From positions 1-5,296 of the forward strand of contig JAAWIL010000257.1 of assembly GCA_022796315.1 (NCBI GenBank): a DNA stretch of 5,296 nt, in the 5' to 3' direction. The translations under genes and the position numbers were made by a program. The first letter of the stretch is position 1, and every line of letters starts with the position of its first letter. Below the pieces are notes generated by a model. That model did not search any database. It saw only the letters and a list, made by a program, of their open reading frames with translations, and was not told where the DNA came from. Below, one piece after another: positions 1 through 5,070 of the stretch. Origin of the DNA: Oscillibacter sp. (lineage in GTDB: Bacteria > Bacillota > Clostridia > Oscillospirales > Oscillospiraceae).

Positions 1-61
1 CGCAGGCATCCTGACGGATGGCAAGGATTTTTAACGCAGTCAGGGCGGAAAATACGCCGCC

Positions 62-103
62 AAGACATGCGCGGGGAGATTTTAAACAGGCTCTAAGACA
101 TGC
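62..103. repeat. 9-base direct repeat, two copies
   Basis: AAGACATGC occurs at 62-70 and 95-103. Each copy is followed by a similar GC-rich triplet (GCG, then CCG). No function is evident. It could be a chance match or part of an interspersed intergenic repeat. Confidence 0.3.
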
Positions 104-106
104 CCG

Positions 107-123
107 AAAAACGGACGCCGTCC
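107..123 (-). terminator. Weak candidate intrinsic terminator of the chemoreceptor gene
   Basis: Read on the minus strand, GGAC-GGC-GTCC (123 to 113) is followed after one base by TTTTT (111 to 107). It begins 20 bases after the chemoreceptor stop codon, the right place for an intrinsic terminator. The stem is only 4 bp. An alternative stem GCCG/CGGC overlaps it slightly upstream. Position supports the call more than stem strength does. Confidence 0.4.
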
Positions 124-142
124 AGCGGCTTGAGAGGTCCCC

Positions 143-2089
143 TCAGCTCAGCCGGAACTTGCGGACCAGCTCGTTCATCAGCCGGGACTGATCCAGCAGC
201 TCCCGGGAGGTTGCGGCGCTCTTTTCCGAGGTGGAGGAGGTGCTCTGGACGACCACGGAGATCTGGTTGAGCCCCTCGGTGACCTGGGCAAGGGCGGTGG
301 TCTGACCCTCCACGGACTCCACCACGGAGTTTACCTTGACCGTCACATTTTCCGAGATGGAGCTGGTCCTCCCCAAAGACTCCGTCACCTGTCTCACCAC
401 CTCACTGCCCTCTCTGACAGAGACGACGGAGCTCTCAATCAGCTCCTTGGTGGCCTTGGCCGCCTCGTCGGACTTGCCGGCTAGGTTCCGCACCTCGTCG
501 GCCACCACGGCGAAGCCCTTGCCGGCGCTGCCTGCCCGGGCCGCCTCCACGGCGGCGTTCAGGGCCAAAATGTTGGTCTGGAAGGCAATATTCTCGATGG
601 TATCAATGATCTTGCCGATCTCGGCGGAGGAGCCGGAGATCTTCTCCATGGCGCCGTTCAACTTTTTCACGTAGTCCACACTGACGCCCAGCTGAGCGCT
701 GGCCTGGTTCACAAAGTGGCCGGCCTCCTCCGCGGCGGCGGCCGTCTTCTTCGCGGTCTCCTCAATGCTGGCGGCGGTGGCGGAGAGCTCGCAGACCGCG
801 CTGGCCTGCTCGGTGGCGCCCTGGCTCAGGGACTGGGCCCCGCTGGACACCTGATCCGCGCTGCCGGCCACGGTTCCGGCGGACTGGCTGATCTGGAGCA
901 GCGTCTCCCGCAGAGAGCTGTGAATCGCCTTGATGGACCGCTCGATGGCCGCGAAATCCCCTATATATGTACGGTCAACACGCTCCCGAAAGTCTCCCTC
1001 GGCCATTTTGCCCAGGTGGTGGGACACGTCCTGCACCACGTCGTTCAAACGGAGCACCGTCGTGTCCAGGGCCTTCGTGAGCTTGGCGGTCTCGTCCCGG
1101 GACTTGACCGTGGGCGTCGGCGCGCGCAGGTCGCCTTCCGCCAGCTTCTCCAGCCGGGCCACGCAGGACTGGATGGGGCTGGAGATGGACCGGCCCACTC
1201 CCACCGCAATGGGGAAGGACGCCAGAACCACCAGGATCACCACCAGGACGGTCAGCAGAATGCTCCGGTCCAGGGTGGCCTTGAACTCCCGCTGACTGGC
1301 CTCAATGGCGATGCTCCAATGCTGGTAGCCCTCAATGGGGGCATAGCCCACCAGCTTATTGTCGCCATAGAAGTTATAGTCGCCGAAGCCGGTCTCCCCC
1401 TGAATCATCCGCTGGTTCACCTCTGCCACGTCCGCCACGCCGGGGTCGGACTGGGCGGCCAGGATCATGTTGGAGCCCTCCTCCACAACGGAGCGCTCCG
1501 GATGGCCGATGACGTTGCCCTGACCATCCAGCACATAGGCCACGCCGCTGCTGCCCATGGCCAGGTTGACCACAATGTCGGACAGGAAGTCCGCACTGAT
1601 GCCGCCATACACCACGCCGGCAAAGCGGCCATTTTCCAGGATGGGCACCTCCAGAAGGAAAATCGTCTGATTGCCGTCGTTCATAACATCGGAGATATAG
1701 GGCTGCATGGTGGCCTTGCACTGCTGAAAATACGTTTCGTCGGCATAACTCCAGCCGGTGGAGGAGTATCCGGTGGCATCCATCTTCCCTACATAGAGAA
1801 AACCGTTGCGCTGGGCAATTTCGTCCCGAATGGGAACCAGCTCCGGGGCGGTAGGATCGGAATCCCGAAAAATATCGGAGGCCGCAGCCTCCTGCAGCGC
1901 CGTCCAATAGTTCCCCATCTTCCACTCCACTGCGTCTGCCGCCATCTGGGTCGCGGGCCCCAGGGTCTTGGTCATCACATCATCAATTCCAGCCGCATTC
2001 AAAAAGGCCGTAATCACGCCAATCAGGACAGAGCCAATCAACACTACGGACAACATACTGACTTGGATCTTTGATTTGATGGACTTCAT
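143..2089 (-). CDS. Methyl-accepting chemotaxis protein (dCache-like sensor, double HAMP, MCP signalling domain)
   Basis: This is a transmembrane chemoreceptor of 648 residues. It would sense a small extracellular ligand and control CheA kinase through CheW. Residues 9-30 form TM1. Residues 35-275 are an extracellular dCache-like sensor, with distal-module sequence GVVYGGISADF near 158-168 and proximal-module sequence VAYVLDGQGNVIGHP at 183-197. Residues 277-298 form TM2. HAMP 1 starts near 300 and keeps P305 and LAEGD (316-320). A second HAMP-like unit (about 354-400) carries KMAEGDF (361-367). The cytoplasmic coiled coil runs to the end, with the conserved hairpin tip IAFQTNILALNAAVEAARAG at 501-520 followed by GKGFAVVADEVRNLA. 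The protein ends RKFRLS, with no CheR/CheB-tethering pentapeptide. The ATG is supported by GAGGG (2103-2099) nine bases upstream. No other che gene is adjacent. It is divergent from the EAL gene, and its codons are more GC-rich. The ligand cannot be told from the sequence. Confidence 0.97.
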   Translation of the reverse strand: MKSIKSKIQVSMLSVVLIGSVLIGVITAFLNAAGIDDVMTKTLGPATQMAADAVEWKMGNYWTALQEAAASDIFRDSDPTAPELVPIRDEIAQRNGFLYVGKMDATGYSSTGWSYADETYFQQCKATMQPYISDVMNDGNQTIFLLEVPILENGRFAGVVYGGISADFLSDIVVNLAMGSSGVAYVLDGQGNVIGHPERSVVEEGSNMILAAQSDPGVADVAEVNQRMIQGETGFGDYNFYGDNKLVGYAPIEGYQHWSIAIEASQREFKATLDRSILLTVLVVILVVLASFPIAVGVGRSISSPIQSCVARLEKLAEGDLRAPTPTVKSRDETAKLTKALDTTVLRLNDVVQDVSHHLGKMAEGDFRERVDRTYIGDFAAIERSIKAIHSSLRETLLQISQSAGTVAGSADQVSSGAQSLSQGATEQASAVCELSATAASIEETAKKTAAAAEEAGHFVNQASAQLGVSVDYVKKLNGAMEKISGSSAEIGKIIDTIENIAFQTNILALNAAVEAARAGSAGKGFAVVADEVRNLAGKSDEAAKATKELIESSVVSVREGSEVVRQVTESLGRTSSISENVTVKVNSVVESVEGQTTALAQVTEGLNQISVVVQSTSSTSEKSAATSRELLDQSRLMNELVRKFRLS

Positions 2090-2125
2090 GTCTATCTTCC
2101 CTCTCGTCTTATATGATCTGGACAG

Positions 2126-2160
2126 AAAAATTCTCCCTGACGGTACGACCAGTCAGGGAA
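2126..2160 (-). terminator. Strong intrinsic-terminator hairpin upstream of the chemoreceptor start
   Basis: On the minus strand, TCCCTGAC (2159-2152) pairs perfectly with GTCAGGGA (2141-2134). An inner GGT/ACC (2150-2148 with 2144-2142) adds three pairs around a 3-base loop, with one unpaired base between the two stems. GAA and then TTTTT (2130-2126) follow. This has the form of a Rho-independent terminator for minus-strand transcription. It ends 36 bases before the chemoreceptor ATG, so it either ends an upstream minus-strand transcript or acts as an attenuator in the chemoreceptor leader. Read on the plus strand the hairpin has no good U tract. Confidence 0.7.
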
Positions 2161-2345
2161 TCCTTCTTCTGCTTGGGTGTCTTACCACAAATATCCGGAA
2201 TGTTCAAGGCATATTTGGCGGTACAAGCAGCCCGGTTCCAAATCTGCTTTAAAAATGGGGCGTCCTGCCGGCAGCCACAAGGGCATTTCTCTGAAAGTCC
2301 GCCTTGATAAAGAACCTGCCTGCCCTGTCCCAAAATAAGAGAGGA
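2161..2345. other. Intergenic segment with an open minus-strand frame of doubtful coding value
   Basis: A minus-strand frame stays open from TTG at 2333-2331 to TAA at 2111-2109 (74 codons). Its product would be basic and rich in Cys near the start (KCPCGC, then RAAC and DICGK). Against coding: the start is TTG without a clear ribosome binding site, and the frame runs straight through the terminator hairpin at 2126-2160. I recognise no family. Better explanations are a leader RNA ending in that terminator, a decayed gene end, or an interspersed intergenic repeat. I see no convincing minus-strand promoter. The best spacing match, TTGAAC-17-TAAGAC, has a poor -10. Confidence 0.35.
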
Positions 2346-2346
2346 C

Positions 2347-2375
2347 TTGACAAAAACGGTTCAGCGCAGTATACT
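2347..2375 (+). promoter_or_regulatory. Near-consensus housekeeping sigma promoter (TTGACA-17-TATACT)
   Basis: TTGACA at 2347-2352 is a perfect -35 element. TATACT at 2370-2375 is a five-of-six -10 element. The spacing is the ideal 17 bases. The start of transcription is expected near 2382. It points towards the EAL gene, whose start lies about 174 bases downstream. I found no comparable promoter between 2475 and 2541, so this is the likely promoter of that gene, subject to the leader terminator. Confidence 0.8.
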
Positions 2376-2394
2376 GGGCCAGACAGACTGGGCC
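2373..2394 (+). repeat. ACTGGGCC direct repeat spanning the expected transcription start
   Basis: ACTGGGCC occurs at 2373-2380 and 2387-2394, a 14-base period. It overlaps the end of the -10 element and the predicted +1. The second copy sits in the loop of a hairpin AGACAG/CTGTCT (2381-2386 with 2394-2399). A repeat here could be a repressor operator or an element of the nascent RNA. No regulator is encoded nearby to support either. Confidence 0.35.
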
Positions 2395-2474
2395 TGTCTA
2401 TTTTATGTGCCGCAAAATAGAAGGCATATCTCCCGCGCGATCTGATGACGGGAGGATATGTCTTATTATTTTTT
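2382..2474 (+). ncRNA. Structured leader RNA, or small RNA, ending in a terminator ahead of the EAL gene
   Basis: From the predicted start to the U tract this would be an RNA of about 93 nt. Three hairpins are visible: A, AGACAG/CTGTCT (2381-2386 with 2394-2399); B, CTATTTT/AAAATAG (2398-2404 with 2414-2420, 9-base loop); and C, the terminator (2423-2462). The loop of B, ATGTGCC (2405-2411), can also pair with GGCATAT (2423-2429), which is the left arm of C. That alternative would break both B and C. Two mutually exclusive folds, one with a terminator, are the hallmark of a riboswitch or attenuator. I do not recognise a known riboswitch class; the conserved core of the c-di-GMP-I (GEMM) aptamer is not apparent. 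It could equally be a stand-alone small RNA. Confidence 0.5.
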
Positions 2475-2482
2475 CCCTCTGA
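2405..2482 (+). CDS. Possible 25-codon leader peptide overlapping the terminator
   Basis: An ATG at 2405 opens a 25-codon frame that ends at TGA 2480-2482. It begins MCRKIEGISPAR and ends CLIIFSL. It covers the alternative-pairing segment, the whole terminator hairpin and the U tract, so a ribosome translating it would disrupt the terminator. This is the geometry of ribosome-mediated attenuation. The weak point is initiation: the 23 or so bases before the ATG contain no good Shine-Dalgarno sequence. It may be a chance frame. Confidence 0.2.
   Translation: MCRKIEGISPARSDDGRICLIIFSL
2423..2474 (+). terminator. Intrinsic terminator inside the leader of the EAL gene
   Basis: GGCATATCTCCCG (2423-2435) pairs with CGGGAGGATATGTC (2449-2462): 13 pairs, including one G.U, with a single bulged G and a 13-base loop. 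TTATTATTTTTT (2463-2474) follows. It lies about 100 bases downstream of the promoter and 81 bases before the EAL start, so full-length mRNA requires readthrough or anti-termination. Confidence 0.7.
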
Positions 2483-2541
2483 ATTTAAGTTATCTTGGAT
2501 AGCTTTATTTTTTATGCCCATTTTTCATGTCAAGCCGATAT

Positions 2542-2547
2542 AGGAGG
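2542..2547 (+). promoter_or_regulatory. Ribosome binding site of the EAL gene
   Basis: A perfect AGGAGG lies 8 bases before the ATG at 2556. It fixes the start of the sensor/EAL gene and indicates strong initiation. No similar site precedes any in-frame ATG, GTG or TTG just after the amber codon. Confidence 0.85.
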
Positions 2548-2555
2548 AGCGTACA

Positions 2556-3236
2556 ATGGTAAGCTTAAAAGGAATCAAAAACCCTCTGCCATACAAGTAC
2601 CAGAGGATTTTTGTCGGGATCGTCTACTGCTTTTTGATCGCAGGGGCTTGCTTTACGATTGGCACAAATACCGCGCTGCTGCGCGGGGCGCACGAGACCG
2701 TTCTATTCAAGACAGACCGCTATCTCTCCGAGCTGTCCAAAAGCATCCGCAACGCTCTGCAGGACCGATTTCAGAGAACTCTGATGGTTCTCGAATCGGT
2801 GGCGCGCAGCCAGGATCTGGAAAGCGCATTGTCCGCTGACCGGCAAAGGGACTTGCAGGAACAGGCCGAACTCCTTCAATTTGAGTATTTCGCGTTTGTC
2901 TCTCCCGACGGTTCTGCGATTTGCTCCGATGGAATTTCCCGGACGTTTACTCCCCAAGACGGCATCATGAGAGCCTTTGAGGGGCAGCGGGTGATTGATG
3001 TCAAAACGCCGGAGACCGCGGTCAGCGCGCAAAACCGACAGATCCCACTGTTCGCGGTTCCCATCTATTCGGACGGGGAACCCGGAGGAATTACCGGCGT
3101 TCTCGCGGCCCCGATTTCTCCGGAACGGACAGACTTCTTTTTGACACAATCCTATTATGGCGGAAACGTTTTCTTCAATATCGTTCAATCCGATGGAACC
3201 GAGGTCTTCATGACGCAGCGCTCTCACCTCTCGTAG
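2556..3236 (+). CDS. N-terminal fragment: membrane anchor and part of an extracellular Cache-like sensor
   Basis: This 226-residue piece starts at an ATG with a perfect AGGAGG 8 bases upstream. Residues 1-17 are basic and cytoplasmic, and about 18-38 form a membrane helix (FVGIVYCFLIAG). The rest would be extracellular. A helical stretch (about 45-108) leads to Cache-like strands: FEYFAFVSPDGSAICSDG (109-126), then RQIPLFAVPIYSDGEPGGITGVLAAPIS (161-188), which resembles the ligand-pocket strands of dCache proteins. A second module begins at NVFFNIVQSDGTEVFM (204-219). The amber codon cuts this second module and removes TM2 and all enzymatic domains. Alone it would be a one-helix protein with an incomplete sensor and no obvious function. 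Confidence 0.75.
   Translation: MVSLKGIKNPLPYKYQRIFVGIVYCFLIAGACFTIGTNTALLRGAHETVLFKTDRYLSELSKSIRNALQDRFQRTLMVLESVARSQDLESALSADRQRDLQEQAELLQFEYFAFVSPDGSAICSDGISRTFTPQDGIMRAFEGQRVIDVKTPETAVSAQNRQIPLFAVPIYSDGEPGGITGVLAAPISPERTDFFLTQSYYGGNVFFNIVQSDGTEVFMTQRSHLS
3234..3236 (+). other. In-frame amber codon (TAG)
   Basis: The codons around it read TCG TAG TTT CAT GAG. It is the only stop in this frame between 2556 and 4884. Codons one change away include CAG (a C-to-T transition), TTG, TCG, TGG, AAG, GAG, TAT and TAC. It falls in the second Cache-like module of the sensor. Confidence 0.95.
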
Positions 3237-3296
3237 TTTCATGAGCCGGAAGATTTTGACGGCGCAGGGAATCTGTTTGACGCGCTGGACGCGAAT

Positions 3297-4886
3297 GTGG
3301 AGATCATCAGCGATACCAGCGTAAATGATCTGCGGGTATCCGCCGCCGCAGGCCAAGACGCGTCCATCCGTTTTCGCCTGCTGAATCACGATACTACACA
3401 AACTGCCCTGCTGACACATATCAGCGGTACGGATTTATGCATATGGATGGTGGATACAAACGACGCGGTGAGCGAAGGTTTTGACCAGATTTTGCACAAG
3501 GCCTCTGCCATCAATTTTTGGGGGACCATCTGCTTCAGCGTGCTCATTATCGCTTTGATTTTCCTCTATCGAAAGAATATGTTTACGCTCATGATGGACC
3601 CTGTTACCGGCGGTTACAGCCCGTCTCGCTTTAATCAGGAGGCGGAGCGCCTGATCGCTCGTTCCGCTCCCGGAGATTACACATTTATTGTGATGAATAC
3701 TGCCGGTTTCAAGCTGTTCAACGACATCTATGGGTATGCCGAAAGCAACCGCATTTTGAAGCATATCCACAGCACCATTCTCAAGTACCTGGAAAAAGGC
3801 GAGATCCTGGCCCGGTTCGGCGCGGACGATTTTAATCTGCTGATTCACACAACAAGCGAGGAAGTAATGGTCCAGAAGCTCGATCTCGTCGTCGATGAAA
3901 TCAATCAATTCAATGCGCACTTGCGGGAAAAACAGTGGATCATATTCCGGGCGGGCGTCTATCAAATTGCGGACACCACTCTGCCGGTTGTTCACATCAG
4001 AGATCGGGCGAATATCGCCAGAAAGAAGCTGGAGATCCCCACTGGCGACATTCTCTATTCCTGCGGCTTTTATGAGGAGGAGGACCGCGCCCAGCTGCAG
4101 CAGGAAAACATCTTGACAAACAAGATGGACGACGCCCTGAAAACCCAGGATTTTAAGGTCTATCTCCAGCCGAAAGTCGATATTTCCACCGGTAAAATCA
4201 TCAACGCCGAGGCGTTGGTCCGCTGGGAAGACGCGGACATGGGGCTGGTTCCGCCGGATAAATTTATCCCGCTGTTTGAAAAAATCGGGTTTATCCGGCG
4301 GCTGGATCTCTATATGTGGGAGCAGGTTTGCATCTGCCTGCGCCGGTGGCTGGACGCAGGACTTCAGGCCATTCCCATTTCTGTCAATTTGTCCCGGATG
4401 CATTTAATCAATCGGGATTTTCTTGCGCCGTTCATCGAGATACAGAAGAAGTATGCCATTCCGCCGAAACTTCTGGAGCTTGAATTGACGGAAACGGCGT
4501 TTCAGGACCGTCCGGACGCGATTCCGGAAGCAATTTCTCAGATCCATCTGGCCGGCTATTCCTGCTCCTTAGACGATTTTGGGAGCGGCTATTCCTCTTT
4601 AAATAACCTGGAATCCTTGGACATTGATATTCTGAAACTGGACTGCAAATTTCTCCGTGACGCCCGCACAGAAAACGATAAAGGCCATATTGTGATTGAG
4701 GAATTGATCCATATGGCGAGACGCCTTGGCATTACGGTCTGCTGTGAGGGCGTGGAGACAGAAGACCAGCTCGCTTTTTTGCGGAAATGTCACTGCGATA
4801 TCGGCCAGGGATATTTGTTCTCCAAACCGGTGGAAGTGGCTGCTTTTGAAGAGCTGCTGTTTGGCAGTGTATCAGGAAATCCCTAA
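3297..4886 (+). CDS. C-terminal fragment: TM2, degenerate GGDEF domain and intact EAL phosphodiesterase domain
   Basis: Residue numbers count from GTG 3297. Residues 1-70 are the end of the sensor and 72-91 form TM2. The GGDEF-like domain starts at DPVTGG (101-106). Its signature reads GADDF (175-179) instead of GGDEF, and the usual metal Asp is N134 (MNTAGFKLFND). No RxxD inhibitory site precedes it, so cyclase activity is unlikely. The EAL domain is complete: EALVRW with E305, N364 in SVNLS, E396 and E399 in LELTET, D426/D427 in DDFGSGYSS, K447 in LKLD, E484 in CCEGVET and Q504 in GQGYLFSKP. Such a domain hydrolyses cyclic di-GMP to pGpG, and the degenerate GGDEF may be a GTP-responsive regulator, as in CC3396 of Caulobacter. 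The GTG is only the first possible start after the stop; no Shine-Dalgarno sequence supports it. Other starts include ATG 3447 and ATG 3579. Independent expression is doubtful. Confidence 0.8.
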   Translation: MEIISDTSVNDLRVSAAAGQDASIRFRLLNHDTTQTALLTHISGTDLCIWMVDTNDAVSEGFDQILHKASAINFWGTICFSVLIIALIFLYRKNMFTLMMDPVTGGYSPSRFNQEAERLIARSAPGDYTFIVMNTAGFKLFNDIYGYAESNRILKHIHSTILKYLEKGEILARFGADDFNLLIHTTSEEVMVQKLDLVVDEINQFNAHLREKQWIIFRAGVYQIADTTLPVVHIRDRANIARKKLEIPTGDILYSCGFYEEEDRAQLQQENILTNKMDDALKTQDFKVYLQPKVDISTGKIINAEALVRWEDADMGLVPPDKFIPLFEKIGFIRRLDLYMWEQVCICLRRWLDAGLQAIPISVNLSRMHLINRDFLAPFIEIQKKYAIPPKLLELELTETAFQDRPDAIPEAISQIHLAGYSCSLDDFGSGYSSLNNLESLDIDILKLDCKFLRDARTENDKGHIVIEELIHMARRLGITVCCEGVETEDQLAFLRKCHCDIGQGYLFSKPVEVAAFEELLFGSVSGNP

Positions 4887-5023
4887 CGATCTAAGTTTCT
4901 AAACGCACAGAGCGGGAGGATCCTGTTCCAGGATATGGCCGTGAAAGATGTACAGGCAGTTTCCCTTCAGCGGATAAATACGAACGCATCGGGGTATTGT
5001 CCCCCCTCCCCGCCAAATTTTAA
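4887..5023 (+). other. 3' untranslated stretch between the EAL stop and its terminator
   Basis: The 137 bases between the TAA and the terminator contain no convincing gene. There is a tight palindrome ATCCTG-TTC-CAGGAT (4920-4934) and a GC stem CGGGG/CCCCG (4990-4994 with 5008-5012). A frame opening at ATG 4935 runs through the terminator and lacks a properly placed ribosome binding site. The stretch is most simply a structured 3' UTR. Confidence 0.45.
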
Positions 5024-5070
5024 GCCCATTGAAACCACACAGAGCTGTGATTTCAATGGGCCCGCTTTTT
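5024..5070 (+). terminator. Strong intrinsic terminator downstream of the EAL gene
   Basis: GCCCATTGAAA (5024-5034) pairs perfectly with TTTCAATGGGC (5051-5061), an 11-bp stem. An inner CACA/TGTG (5037-5040 with 5046-5049) closes a GAGC loop. CCG C and then TTTTT (5066-5070) follow. It should end plus-strand transcription from the EAL gene. On the minus strand the hairpin is followed by TTAAAATTT, a weaker U tract, so bidirectional action is possible. Confidence 0.85.

Larger units (their letters stand above)
1..142. other. Non-coding flank downstream of the chemoreceptor gene
   Basis: I see no credible gene here. The stretch holds a short palindrome CATCC-TGAC-GGATG (7-20), a GC hairpin GGCGG/CCGCC (44-48 with 57-61, 8-base loop) and two direct copies of AAGACATGC (62-70 and 95-103, 33 bases apart). 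The density of small hairpins and repeats suggests an intergenic repeat or a decayed sequence rather than coding DNA. The segment is cut by the window edge, so its full extent is unknown. Confidence 0.5.
2556..4886 (+). pseudogene. Sensor / degenerate GGDEF / EAL gene interrupted by one in-frame amber codon
   Basis: The two coding pieces lie in the same frame and are separated only by TAG at 3234-3236. The 20 codons after it (3237-3296, FHEPEDFDGAGNLF...) read sensibly and join the next piece without any frame change. Read through, the product has 776 residues: TM1 about 18-38, an extracellular Cache-like region about 40-318, TM2 about 319-338, GGDEF-like about 345-500 and EAL about 520-770. 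This is a normal full-length layout for the family, so the stop looks recent. Causes could be a point mutation (pseudogene), a base-call error, or a read-through amber codon. The context TCG TAG TTT shows no known recoding signal, and nothing in this window (no suppressor tRNA, no other in-frame UAG) supports recoding. I favour a recent nonsense mutation or a sequence error. Confidence 0.7.

Noticed and set aside
716..2074. A 452-codon plus-strand frame antisense to the chemoreceptor gene
   Set aside because: It is a shadow of a GC-rich gene on the other strand. Its Gly/Leu/His-rich product has no domain pattern, and the minus-strand frame is an unmistakable chemoreceptor.
2398..2429. An H-type pseudoknot joining hairpin B and the 2405-2411/2423-2429 pairing
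   Set aside because: Only about two bases would have to span a 7-bp stem, so both stems cannot form fully together. They are better seen as alternative folds.
2534..2541. GCCGATAT, resembling a motility sigma factor (SigD/sigma-28) -10 element
   Set aside because: No TAAA lies about 15 bases upstream, and transcription would begin inside the ribosome binding site of the EAL gene.
2376..2555. A cyclic di-GMP-I (GEMM) riboswitch ahead of the EAL gene
   Set aside because: This would fit the gene's function, but I cannot find the conserved GEMM core by eye. The leader is kept as an unclassified candidate.
3637..3642. AGGAGG inside the GGDEF region as a ribosome binding site for an internal start
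   Set aside because: The only in-frame codon at suitable spacing is CTG (3651). The sequence is explained by the codons it encodes, and a start there would remove TM2 and the first GGDEF strand.
3435..4403. A 322-codon minus-strand frame opposite the EAL gene
   Set aside because: The plus strand encodes clear GGDEF/EAL motifs across the same bases. The minus frame has no recognisable features or ribosome binding site.
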